From: Apostichopus parvimensis
Taxonomy: Eukaryota > Echinodermata > Holothuroidea > Aspidochirotida > Stichopodidae
DNA length: 22,962 nucleotides
Assembly (NCBI GenBank): GCA_000934455.1
Contig: KN883050.1
Coordinates: forward strand, 52,673 to 75,634
Reading direction: 5' to 3'
The stretch's first letter is position 1. Each line of letters opens with the position of its first letter. The notes below the pieces were generated by a model, which saw only the letters and a program-made list of their open reading frames with translations, was not told the DNA's origin and ran no database searches. Positions 1-9,610 of this stretch are shown here, one piece after another. Position numbers and translations under genes: made by a program.

Positions 1-1239
1 TAGTTTACCCTTACCTGCCCTTACAAAGCTTACCTGGTCTAGTTTACATCTAAGAGATACAATATGTCAGATAAGGAGACCTGACTGACTCACAAATCAT
101 AACAACTTATGATTTTTGAAAGCATTGATATGTAGTACTTTATTATTGTATGATCATTAAGTAATCATCTGTTGGAAATTGCAACTAGCAGGTTTATCTT
201 TCTTCAATTTAGACCATCCAAACAAATACTGAGTACATTTAAAGTGTCTGTGACTTGACACCTGGATCAGTGTTTTCCTTATTACACATGACTCTGTGGA
301 TTGTGTTGAGCTGCATTTGGATTTTTTTATCTTGAGTCATTCTTTGACAGCAAGGACTCAGAACACAAATAAACTTTGTCTCAAACTCCATGTACTGTTG
401 TGGTAAAGTACCCTGCAACAATGCATAATGACACATACGAATGCTTTGTGGCTCTCCATGCTGTACATTCAACAAGTAGATGTCTACCTGATGTCTACTG
501 TACTGTAGGTAAATGTCAGGTGATGATTGATTGCATCAGTGGCGATACATAACTCTTAGTTTCTTCTTGTCACCAGCTATGGGCATTCTTTTATAAAAAT
601 CCATTAATATCATATGGAAAGCTGTGGAAAGTTTCCTACTTCCAATTAATCCTGCCTATGGATTATTGATTTGATCCAATGAAGACCCAGTGATATTTTT
701 TTGGTATCCTGCATTACTCTATCAAGGCACATCTATTGACATAAATTCATTATGATAGTGTCCCTCCCAGTGAAGACAAAAGCCTTGTTTACATTTGAGA
801 ACGCAAGGAGGATCTGACCCTGCAATGGTAATCAAGAAAATTGTCCCACAGTACGCTATGGGGATTAAGGGACCTGACGTCTCTAGTTACTTGACCTCGA
901 CACTTTCCATAAATTACTACACACTAGACAGTAAACCTATGCACTTCTAATACAGATATGATTCATAAATTTTATAAGAAATCTATGTGTACACATGTAT
1001 AGGAATCTGTAGTGTTAGCCAGTAAGGGAGAACATATTACAGCACATGTGATGTAAATATATATATATATAAATATAAATATCTTTGTAAAGTTTTTCCA
1101 TATCCTTGGCATGGTTGCTGCAGAATGTACTTATGGGGACATGGAGCCATCCTCACCAATTTGTGTGGCACTACAGTACCAATGCAGGGCTTGACATAAG
1201 CCTCAGAGCAAATATGCCATTGGTAGGTTCTAATGGTGA
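1..1239. other. Non-coding, AT-rich DNA, no gene recognised
   Basis: I see no exon-like stretch, RNA gene or transposon end here. The short open frames have no recognisable domain and read as chance. The only simple repeat is an AT-rich run at about 1056-1082. Confidence 0.6.
1056..1082. repeat. AT microsatellite
   Basis: An alternating TA run is followed by ATAAATATAAATAT-type sequence. It is a simple low-complexity tract with no further structure. Confidence 0.8.
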
Positions 1240-1300
1240 AGGGCATCATGGCAAATGGGAAGGGCATGACGGCATAAATGAATCTGAGGAAGGGCACAGA
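1240..1300 (+). repeat. Degenerate AGGGCATSAYGGCAA-type repeat, block 1
   Basis: Related units start at 1240 (AGGGCATCATGGCAAA), 1261 (AGGGCATGACGGCA) and 1291 (AGGGCAC). They are 21-30 bases apart. A second block of the same motif lies at 2361-2459. This looks like an old short tandem repeat; I do not assign it to a named family. Confidence 0.55.
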
Positions 1301-2360
1301 GAGCATTTTTCGTTTACGCAGTACTACCTCATTTGAGGAACAGTAAAAGTGTCTAATCAGAACATTTCACTATGGATACAGTAAATATACAAGAATCAGA
1401 CTACAAATTGTTATACTTCCAGGACGAAAGTTAAATTTACAGTTTTATGTACAGTTGAGTGATTCATTTTGCAAAACTCCTGCATTTTTGTATATTTTGC
1501 AAATTATGAATGATGGCATGTAGAATATGCCTGGTTAAAAAATGTAGGTGTTCAGACACCCTTAGTGTGTTGATATTCTGACACAAAACATATTTTTGTC
1601 TTCACATTTTTGTGGTGACGAACCAAATATACTGCTATTAATGTTAGTGTATGGCACAGTGAAGCCTATAACCAACTCGGCAGTTCCATGCTTTGTCGGC
1701 TTACATGGTTCTACCAAATTCCAGATAATCGTGTATTGTGATTTGATTTTGTGCATATAAGCTCTAAAGGGGTCTTTTGTCATTACCTGATGGATTTTAC
1801 CAGCACAAACTCAGAATAAAGTGCTTACAAAAGTTCAGACAGGGATTTCCATATGTGTGTTAGTGCTAGTAGTCTACTTGGTCTGCTAGTACTATACTTG
1901 ACTGTTTAGGGCTTGCCTGAGCAAAACCAAGGATATGGATGTTCAACAAACTTTTTAATTGGTTTAGAAATGAATATTTAACTCAACATGTTTATGAATG
2001 AGCTATTAAAACACATCATGTACTGCATAAGCTCTACCGATTCCCTGTGATAAATGGTAATATTAGATTTTAAATGATGTCTTTGCTGTATGTTTACAAA
2101 TGGAGGGAATGCTCCATGAAGTTTGTGAATAACCTCCGTACAGAGCCAATTGGATTTTACTGCACGAATTCCCTCGCATACAGTTTTAAACTAATTGGAG
2201 AAGTCCCATTGATTTAATGATACGTGTGAAAGCAAAAAGATTGTCGAAGAGCAAGGTTCTTGCAAAGGACGAATCAAGCAAACTCTCCCCAAGATTGTTG
2301 GGTCACTCAATAGTGTAACTAAGTGTACTACTCGGAATTTACAGCACTGTACGATGACCG
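1301..2360. other. Non-coding DNA, no gene recognised
   Basis: I find no splice-bounded coding stretch, no transposon terminus and no RNA gene in this interval. Open frames are short and lack recognisable motifs. Confidence 0.55.
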
Positions 2361-2459
2361 GGGCATCAACGGCAAAACATAAAGGGCATGACAGCAACTG
2401 TTGCCGTTGGCAGGGTGTAGTTTTCAGGGCCACCGCGGCAAACATGGAGGGCACGATGG
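2361..2459 (+). repeat. Degenerate AGGGCATSAYGGCAA-type repeat, block 2
   Basis: Units are seen at 2361 (GGGCATCAACGGCAAAA), 2383 (AGGGCATGACAGCAA), 2426 (AGGGCCACCGCGGCAAA) and 2448 (AGGGCACGATGG). They match the units at 1240-1300 and are spaced about 22 bases or a multiple. The shared core AGGGCA-N4-GGCAA supports one origin for both blocks. Confidence 0.6.
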
Positions 2460-3101
2460 ATTTTTGGTGTCAGTGTCGTCAGTTATGTCAGGACCTGCAG
2501 TTCTGAAGAAACCTAAGTGCCTGAACATCATCAAAGTGCTTCATATTGGCAAGGATTGCAATCAGCACATTCTTCACTCAAAAACTGCAGAATAACTAAT
2601 ACACAAATGATATATACAACACCACTGCATGTGCATGCCCAATATCATGTGCTGCACCATTCAATTACAACCGTGCTTGGTAGAAATACACACTCTTACA
2701 ACAACAATAGCAAAATTTATGGTTCTCATTCTCCACAGGGCAGGTCATCTAGTGAGAGGAAAGGTCCATAGCTTTGCTCCCAGGTACCCATTTGCTAATT
2801 TTGATTGGTCCCCCAGATACTTGTTCATTACGCATTCAACCAAAACCCAACTTGGCCTATACTATAGGAGCATACATACACTGAAGGTTACTATGTACAG
2901 TATATAGGCTATGCAAGCCTGCAGTCACATATGGTAATACTGTAAACAACCCGTGAACTGATTTATACGTCAAGGCTGCATATATTTACCATTTATATCC
3001 TAAAGTCACTTTCAAATGAACACATGCAATGTTTATCCCCAGTGCTTTTTTAGTGATGTTACTACTGTTAGTGATGTGAGGAGATACATTGTATGAGTGC
3101 A
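2460..3101. other. Non-coding DNA, no gene recognised
   Basis: Two short overlapping + strand open frames occur at 2517-2907, but they show no domain, no good splice sites and no biased composition. I treat them as chance. Confidence 0.5.
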
Positions 3102-3680
3102 TTTTTGGTTCCTTGCTGGAATCAAAGTAACATATGCAGTCAGGTTGGCGGGTGTTTGGCAGTAGTGATGGATATTTGTCATACTTGCTATGTAGATGTA
3201 TTATAGTGAGAAGGTGTGCCCTATCGTTTTTGGTGTGGATTCGAATATTAACAAGGTTATGGGTTCAAATGTAAAAATCTTTACATTGCAATAACTCCGC
3301 AACCTTAAGTCAGATTGTAAACAATCTATGCATAACAGTTGTTGGTTAATAGCTCTGGTACACGTAGGTCTAATTTATTTGGGACCATCTGGGCCTAACA
3401 TATTTCCAGGCCCATGTTATTGGCTGGGTGGGCCCAATTTTTTTCCACCTCAAGTGCATTTTGGGACACATTCTTTGGGCCCAATCTTGTGCAGGCCCAC
3501 ATTTTCTTTACATTGCAAGAACTCCACAACTGTAAGTAGGATTGTAGCCAAACTTGGTATCTATTTTTGGTTAATACCTGGTCGGTACAATTAGACTTAA
3601 CTATTTTGAGAACATCTTGGCCCACTAAAAATTTGGGGCCTTTTTTTTGGCAGAGTGTGCACAAATTTTATTAGCTCAAG
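3102..3680 (+). repeat. Dispersed repeat family, copy A
   Basis: Copy A shares ordered blocks with copies at 13370-13650 and 21878-22962. It opens with TTGGTTCCTTGCT at about 3105 (compare 21881). It then has GAAGGTGTGCCCTAT at about 3210 (compare 22040), AATAACTCCGCAACC at about 3290, and a block containing TTTCCACCTCA plus GGGACACATT near 3441-3475 (compare 13381-13412). AACTCCACAAC plus a CCAAACTTGGTAT-like block at about 3520 resembles 13563-13600. The blocks are collinear, which argues for descent from one element rather than chance. No coding capacity is visible, so it is probably non-autonomous. Confidence 0.6.
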
Positions 3681-4475
3681 TCTTGCAAGTGAGTGCTCAA
3701 CCCTCTAATGTGGGTAGAGCTTATGTGATACTGTATCTGGGAAAATGTCTGTTTCCGGTTAAAATGCCTACTTCTACAATTGCTGGCTGATTTTTGCAGC
3801 GAAGATGCCACATTGGAATGGCAATACAGCTAGTTAATGAATATATAATTGGATAACGGGAAGTTGCAATTTTTTGCAATTTTCATCATTTTTCAGTGTC
3901 TCAGCATTCTTCTTAGAGTTCTCACTCCTTTCATGATGTGGATATAGGATATGGTAATGAGCTTTATCTGGATTTCTTTGAACACCGAGGAACTCCCGGA
4001 AGTTCCGTCCATCTTTTTAAGAATCTCTGTGCTTCCCCATATGGTCATATTCACAATCAGTGGTGTAACTTTCAATATTGGCATATTGCTTTGTAACTTA
4101 GTGACCAAATACCAGAATTCTTAGATTTTTTGCCATTTAATGATCCTAAGTGAAGTCTACCTTGGGTAGCTTAACAAACTTTCTAGGTTTCTTCAGGTGA
4201 AATTGGTGGCCATAAATATGCTTAAAATATGCTAGTTCAGCCGTACATTCTCAATTACTTTTTACTTTTTGGTGGAAGGTATTCTCCAATTCTTATTTGG
4301 TTGATATTATGAACAAGTGTCCAAGCTAAAATGCAATTGTGTTCTCCAGGTTTCCTTCCTTTTCTTCTCCAAGGACAGGTTGCTAGATTTTGTCGTTTCG
4401 GAAGTGACATTTTCCTGAACAATTGGTACCTAAGTTTAACTGCAACTAAGTTCTAGTTAATCAGTGTAGATTTTG
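3681..4475. other. Non-coding DNA, no gene recognised
   Basis: AT-rich DNA between the dispersed repeat and the transposon at 4476. A minus-strand open frame at 3893-4108 has no recognisable domain. Confidence 0.5.
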
Positions 4476-4495
4476 TTAAAGACGAACGATAGTGA
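4476..4495 (+). repeat. Left TTAA site plus terminal inverted repeat
   Basis: TTAA (4476-4479) is followed by AGACGAACGATAGTGA. It pairs with 6498-6517 on the opposite strand, with 18 of 20 positions identical when TTAA is included. Confidence 0.75.
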
Positions 4496-4642
4496 TTTTC
4501 AGCATCGACGAAAAAACACGATTTTATTCAAGAGTATTCTAGTTGGTTTCCGTTTTACACATGTGAAAATTCAAGTCAATCCGATGTTGGGAAAGGCTTG
4601 AAAAAAATTCCTAAACTCGTTGATTTTTTAAACAAAAATTGG

Positions 4643-4688
4643 GCTTTTCGCGAAAAGCGATATGATGATCACGTGATCTGTGACGTCA
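4643..4688. promoter_or_regulatory. Subterminal palindromes including a CRE-type TGACGTCA
   Basis: Three palindromes lie close together: a perfect 16-bp one centred on TCGCGA (4643-4658), GATCACGTGATC (4667-4678, containing the E-box CACGTG) and TGACGTCA (4681-4688). TGACGTCA is the canonical CREB/ATF site. It lies 201 bases inside the left end, and the same octamer recurs at 6292-6299, about 214 bases inside the right end. They sit upstream of the THAP remnant, so they could be promoter or transposase-binding sites. Function is inferred only. Confidence 0.5.
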
Positions 4689-4807
4689 TTATGATGATAA
4701 CAAAGTGAGCTCGGCGTAGTGTACTTCAGCTGTGTGCACTGAGTGTGTAAGTTTAGTTGCAACCTACTCTATATTGGACTCGACAAACAACCTAAACCAC
4801 TAGCAAA

Positions 4808-5116
4808 ATTCCAAGAAATTGCGTTGTAGGGGGATGCAACAGAACGAATGTGGACTCTACAATAAGTTTTTTCAATTTTCAAAGCGGAAAAAGTAGTGAG
4901 AGATATCGGAAACTCTGGATATGATTTGTGAGGAGAACCAGGAAAGACTTCATCGCACCAGGAGTTTCTCGTGGCAAGAATGTGAAAGTTTGTTCTGCCC
5001 ACTTCACAGAAGATGATTGGGACCCTAAATATTTGAACGATAAAGTCAGTACTAACGCTGTAATAAATATGGGCCTAAGCCGGAAATGGGACAATAGCCC
5101 CTCATCGATTTTTTAA
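4808..5116 (+). pseudogene. THAP-type zinc-finger domain, disabled
   Basis: One frame gives a near-complete THAP domain, a C2CH zinc-binding DNA-binding module found in animal regulators and some transposases. Visible parts in order are an N-terminal PRNCVVGGC block (first two zinc cysteines), ERYRKLW with the invariant tryptophan, FIAP, then VCSAHF with the last cysteine and histidine of the C2CH set, followed by a C-terminal PSSIF resembling the conserved AVP-x-F box. Three faults are seen. The expected start codon is ATT (4808-4810), and a stop lies just upstream. An in-frame TGA (4922-4924) sits between the tryptophan helix and the C-H half. A TAA (5114-5116) ends the frame directly after the domain, although a basic, glutamate-rich stretch continues in frame after it. 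It lies inside the TTAA-flanked element and is probably its transposase N-terminus. A captured host exon is the alternative. Confidence 0.8.
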
Positions 5117-6291
5117 CTTAAACGAAAACGTAACATTGAAAGGGAAGAGAGGAGATTTGATACACTGCGTGAGACACTTAACGGTCTAATTTTAATAAGG
5201 TGTTATTGTTCCTGCTTTTTCTTGTCGTTTTAGTGAAGCCGACTGCCCCAATGTAAATTACGGAAAAATGGGTCATAGAGCCATCTCGGGCCCAATTGAA
5301 ATTTGCGTGTGGCAAGGTCACTAAAGTAAAAAAAGTTTGAAAGATTGATGCTTTTATGCCGCATTATTTATATATATATCCCGATAAATGCAACAGTAAG
5401 TGTTGGAACTGGAAGACATGTCAGACGTGAACAAGCTAATGTCTATGTGAGGAGAGAATCCACGTGCAAATTTCAATTGGGGCATGGACGTCGCTTAGGC
5501 AGAGTTTTTTTGGGCCGAGATGTGTTAATACCCTCCATACCACTTTAAATGTAATACGAATAGGAAATGTGCGTATGCTCGAGCGAAACAAAACATCGTG
5601 TATACGTATTACTTATACGGTAGCGTACACTGTCACTAATGTTTGCACAGTGTGAAAGTACCGTTTGCGGACCTACGTGAAGTGGGGCTAGAATATGATT
5701 CCTCTTGAAGCCCAAACCACCAGCCATGCATGTGAATAAACGCAATAGGCATAGCAAGTAGTGAGAAAATTGTTAGAGCTAGACTAACCACTCGATTGAG
5801 TTCAAATGGGGTTGTATTTCAAGCTCAATGGAACCTTTCTGTTGGATTTAATGACGTACGGAACAAGGAACGTTTATGTTTTACAGTAGGCCTAGTGCAT
5901 ACAAGCGATTCTACTTTGTTTAGAACTTTGGATTTTCTTACGGATGTTATACTAATCTACGTTTGAGACTATCATCACTATTATTATTGTGCCAGTTTGA
6001 CAGGTAAGTGAGCACATTCATACAGCACTCTGTATAAAACCCGCCAACAACGTGATCTTGTGATTTACGTTACGTTGGGTCAGCTTGCGAGTTACCTCTT
6101 CAGATATTGGGAAATCGTCGCAAATTTCGTAAAAAAAACTTGTAAACACGTGGTGAAGTAGTCAAGAAACACCATGATATTCATTATCTATTTATGTCTT
6201 GAACATTACGCCGGAAAATAACAGTTATGCTGACACGAAATGCACGCACAGCGCCGTACTGAACAGTGCACAACAGAAAAGATCATCACAG
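5117..6291. other. Body of the TTAA element, no domain recognised
   Basis: Following the THAP remnant, I find no transposase-like motif on either strand. Short open frames (5345-5655 on +, 5545-5757 on -) are unremarkable. The region may be the decayed remainder of the transposase gene and its introns. Confidence 0.45.
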
Positions 6292-6299
6292 TGACGTCA
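6292..6299. promoter_or_regulatory. CRE-type palindrome TGACGTCA near right end
   Basis: This is an exact copy of the octamer at 4681-4688, at a nearly mirror-image distance from the opposite terminus. That placement suggests a subterminal protein-binding site of the transposon. The flanks (CAGTGACGTCATTCACTG) extend the palindrome imperfectly. Confidence 0.45.
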
Positions 6300-6497
6300 T
6301 TCACTGACCTGAGGGCTGTTCAAGGTCGTTGCAGTGTTTGCAAATTCCTAAATTCGTATCAATTACGGAGACGAAAAAACGATGTTTTAATTCCCTTTTT
6401 TATAACTTTCCGGTGTGCTATTTGGAAAATTAAAAAAATATGTTGCTTGGTAACATATAAACTGCATTATATGTGAAAAGGAGAGATTTTTTTTTTG

Positions 6498-6517
6498 TCA
6501 CTATCGTTCTACTTTAA
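6498..6517 (-). repeat. Right terminal inverted repeat plus TTAA site
   Basis: On the minus strand this reads TTAA then AGTAGAACGATAGTGA and matches 4476-4495 at 18 of 20 positions. Confidence 0.75.
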
Positions 6518-6595
6518 GTAAGGTTGCATTATTACAATAACTAATGTGTCTAATATCTGTGGCCTAAAATTGTTTTCATTTGGAAATCTTTTTCT

Positions 6596-7781
6596 TCACC
6601 TCCGAAACAAAGCATTCTCAACCCCGACTTTTATGTAAACAATAGTTTAGCCATATTGAACTTATTAAAATACACCTCAACTCCTCACGTAATATTTGAG
6701 TAAAAGTTGTGACGACATGATCATTTTAATTTCTGGGAGATTCTTAACTTTCCGTTAATATGCGTCACCTCCGAAACACCTTGTCACCTCCGAAACAGGT
6801 TAGTTGGAATATGTGATCTCTACTTATCTCTAAACCTCATATTACAGTAATTCTGCAGAGGTGTAGGGACCAGTATGATAATATGTTTGGAAAGGTCCTT
6901 TGTTAATTATGTTAAATTTGAGTTAAACTGTAAATTATTGTTTCGGAGGTGATGAAATATTGTTAACACTAAATTTTTACATTTCTGCTGTTTGTGTACC
7001 ATAATATAATATGCTAATGGATGACTTGATCTCCCTTAGAAATTACTGTAACAAACTGAAGAAATGAAACTCTCACATACACAGTTGATGAATAAATTAC
7101 AAATATGTGTTCTTTTGCCACTTTATCCCCTTTCTGGACACAAGATAGCGTGCCCATTGCTAACATTAGTGCTATTAATATACTGGAATGAAATGATTGA
7201 TTAGTAAAGAAGTTCTGTCCATGAAAGATTAAAATCACTAAACATGCAGTTTGTAAACTTTAGTATCATGGGACAAATTTTTCAGATATTAATAGCTAAA
7301 TCTTTGCTATTGTTTCAGAGGTGACACTGATTGTTTACATGAAATATACTGGTAAGGTCATGTTAATGATGGGTTTTTTTCCAGAATATTAGACTGAATG
7401 TCCTCTACAAATTTGTAAAAGGTTACAGCAATGTGACAGTAAGTTTCACTGCCAAAAGTGTAGCCAACATAAATGATACTGTAACTAGCCATCAGAATGG
7501 CTAATGGCTACACGATGTTAATCATTTCTTTGTGGTAAAATATATGTAATTAGCCAAAACAGTGTGAATTTAACCAAATGATATTGAATGAATACAGTAT
7601 TGTCTCCAAGTTATCATGAATGGCAGCAAAAGCAGCCATGGTTCCAATATCATGAATGTCATTAAAATATTATCAACATATCCTACTAAGGTTTTCCATA
7701 CTTTCCAAGGTAAGTTCTATGTCTTTTAGAATGAATCAAACCTTCTGGGTTGTGTAAACGTTTAGCGTCACCTCCGAAACA
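6596..7781. repeat. Six interspersed copies of GTCACCTCCGAAACA
   Basis: Plus-orientation copies are at 6596-6609 (lacking the first G), 6764-6778, 6783-6797 and 7767-7781. Minus-orientation copies are at 6939-6952 and 7311-7325 (one mismatch). Two copies (6764 and 6783) start 19 bases apart; the others are hundreds of bases apart in unrelated AT-rich sequence. The conserved unit stops sharply at 14-15 bases. I cannot match it to a known element or binding site. Confidence 0.75.
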
Positions 7782-7995
7782 AAAGAGACTGAATGTTTAC
7801 AATATGTTTGATGTGAGATAATCATTTGAAATATGAGTACTACAGTAAGAAAATTCAACCCAATGTTTACAACAATTGCTTTTTAAATGCCCATATTTGC
7901 TTTACCTAACATTTACCTATCTTTTATAACATTTGTTGGTTTCAGTTTTCTGTATTCATTCAATTGTTCAGTTTTTCGGGCCGTTGACATACACA
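7782..7995. other. Non-coding DNA before the nested elements
   Basis: AT-rich sequence with no gene recognised. Confidence 0.5.
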
Positions 7996-8379
7996 CAGGC
8001 GCGTAGCCAGAATTTGTTCATGGGGGGTGTTTTGCTGGAGACTGACATGGGGGAGGGGTCTTAAGGGGGGGTAGAATTTTGAGGCCTCTAGATGCAAAAA
8101 GGTGCAATGTTTGAGCTCAAATCATGCAAAAGAATATTGATAAATATTTTGTGGAATAATTCTATTCACATTAGAAAAATGCAAAAATGTAATCCTATAG
8201 ACTCCATTATTGATGCAAGGAAAATGCGAACCTAAAGAGATGCCTTTCTCAATATAAATAATTTACAAGCAACTAGGTTCAAGTTGTTCAACTTCAACTC
8301 AAAAGTTTGAACTGTAAGAAGGATAATGATTTGGGGAATCAGAGATAAAAAGGGATAGTTCGTATGACCTAGTAGGCCT

Positions 8380-8883
8380 ATATGCATGGAACGCGAAAAC
8401 GGAAACGTTATGTGATGACAACTTGTGGTTATTGGTTTGCCGTTTCCGCGACGTTATGTGATGAAAACTTGTGGTTATTGGCTATTGGTTTGCCGTTTCC
8501 GCGACGTTATGTGATGACAACTTGTGGTTATTGGTTATTGGTTTGCTGTTTCCGCGACATTATGTGATGACAACTTGTGGTTATTGGTTTGCCGTTTCCG
8601 CGAGCGAACGGTGAGCTGGTGACAACTCGTCATTCGGTGCTGTTGTCATGTGGTGTTGTCGTCATGTGGTGATGTGTCATGCAGTGCTGTTGTCATACTG
8701 AAATAATAGGGGGGTAGGCGGTACGCCATCTAACGTACCGTACCGATTGGACCGGCGAACGTGTTTATTTTTTATAAGGGAATACCCGTGATCTTTTTTG
8801 GATCGTTAGGCAAATCCGCGCATTTTATAGTTTGCGGGTAATGGCTTTACTGCCAAGGGGGGTGGCTTTGTTTTGAGAATTTT
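8380..8883 (+). repeat. Left arm of a long inverted repeat
   Basis: This arm pairs with 12668-13022 on the opposite strand. Matching blocks include ATGGAACGCGAAAACGG at the outer edge, GAGCGAACGGTGAGCTGGTGACA, the run around GGGGGGTAGGCGGTACGCCA, TTATAAGGGAATACCCGTGA, and TAGTTTGCGGGTAATGGCTT at the inner edge. The left arm is longer because it holds four tandem units (8405-8602) where the right arm has about one. Such arms suggest a foldback-type DNA transposon split by the DIRS element. Its target duplication is not resolved. Confidence 0.75.
8405..8602 (+). repeat. Four tandem 46/53-bp subterminal units
   Basis: Units are 8405-8450, 8451-8503, 8504-8556 and 8557-8602, with lengths 46, 53, 53 and 46. 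Each begins ACRTTATGTGATG and ends GTTTCCGCG, with an ATTGG (inverted CCAAT) core. The 53-base units have an extra TTATTGG-like heptamer. The opposite arm (about 12950-13005) carries roughly one unit with the heptamer doubled, so the array expanded on one side or contracted on the other. Confidence 0.85.
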
Positions 8884-9047
8884 ATCATTTTCTCGATATG
8901 ACATTAGTGAGGTTCTTATGACCAAACTAGACCGGTTTCTGTTCTCGCTTTTTTCTGGGAACTTCATCAGTAGTAGGCCTTTGTATTATGGCCGGATTGT
9001 CGTTCTCAAAATGCTTTTTAGGATTAATTTGAGATTTACTTCGCTCC

Positions 9048-9164
9048 CCGCTTACCTGTCTTCCCACAACATTAGCACCACATTCTACCGTGTCTAGTAT
9101 GCCCTGGTAATCTTTTAACACTGTGCTCTCTCAGTGACCGGCCACTTGCGGTCAATGCCCTCCT
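9048..9164 (+). repeat. DIRS left inverted terminal repeat
   Basis: Contains CCGCTTACCTGTCTTCCCAC, ATTAGCACCACATTCTA and GACCGGCCACTTGCGGTCAA, all found in reverse complement at 12234-12350. Confidence 0.88.
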
Positions 9165-9349
9165 CATTCTACCATCCAAAGTGTTTACTCATGCGTTTTC
9201 GTAGTGGATTCAAATCTTTCGAAAACTGCCCGGATTACATTGGATTATTACCTTTCCTGCACCACAGTGGCGTCAGCAGGGCAAAGGATCAGCTCCAACA
9301 CGCTATCCGCAAAAGATAACCATATCAGGTTTCATGTACTTTCGCCTCG

Positions 9350-9610
9350 CTCTCAGGAGGGGGGGGGTGGCTTTCTGGAGTCCTTCCACGCCCAAGTACG
9401 GGGCACTTTGACCACCATCCTCTCAGACAACATGACAGTGGTGGCATAGCTACATTAACAGACAGGATGGCACCAGGTCAGAGAGATTGTGCCGTCTGAC
9501 ATGGGAGACCCTCACCACAGCTGCAGAAACTAGCATGGCCCTACGGGCCTCTCATATAGCCAGAAAGGAGAATGTGATGGCCGATGCTCTGCCCAGGGGA
9601 CAGCTCGACC
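9350..9610 (+). pseudogene. DIRS RNase H domain remnant
   Basis: The translation shows the end of the retrotransposon RNase H domain, which degrades RNA in the RNA-DNA hybrid. TILSDNMTVVA (9393-9446) holds the catalytic aspartate in the usual LSDN context. The frame then breaks at a TAG with nearby indels and resumes in another frame with CRLTWETL. It continues with SHIARKENVMADAL, the conserved HxxGxxNxxADxLSR-like tail, where the usual glycine is R or K and the usual LSR is LPR. The reverse transcriptase that should precede it is absent. The reading is cut at 9610 by the MITE and resumes at 10488 in DEWTLSQRTCGRFF. It is not functional. Confidence 0.8.

Larger units (their letters stand above)
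4476..6517 (+). mobile_element. Kolobok-like DNA transposon remnant with TTAA duplications
   Basis: The element body is 4480-6513, flanked on both sides by TTAA (4476-4479 and 6514-6517). Just inside, the left end reads AGACGAACGATAGTGA and the right end, on the other strand, AGTAGAACGATAGTGA: 16-bp inverted repeats with 2 mismatches. Inside is a THAP zinc-finger gene remnant (4808-5116). TTAA duplications are known for the piggyBac and Kolobok superfamilies. As I recall, Kolobok elements have purine-purine 5' ends and some carry THAP domains, which fits AG ends plus THAP. No transposase catalytic core is visible in the 2.03-kb body, so the copy is decayed or internally deleted. A P-type element is less likely because P makes 8-bp duplications. 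Confidence 0.65.

Noticed and set aside
4476-6517. Reading the element as piggyBac because of TTAA
   Set aside because: The ends do not look like the CCY-type piggyBac termini and a THAP finger is not a piggyBac feature.
8382-8567. Small + strand open frame with repeated peptide
   Set aside because: It is a translation of the 46/53-bp tandem units in an inverted-repeat arm, not a gene.
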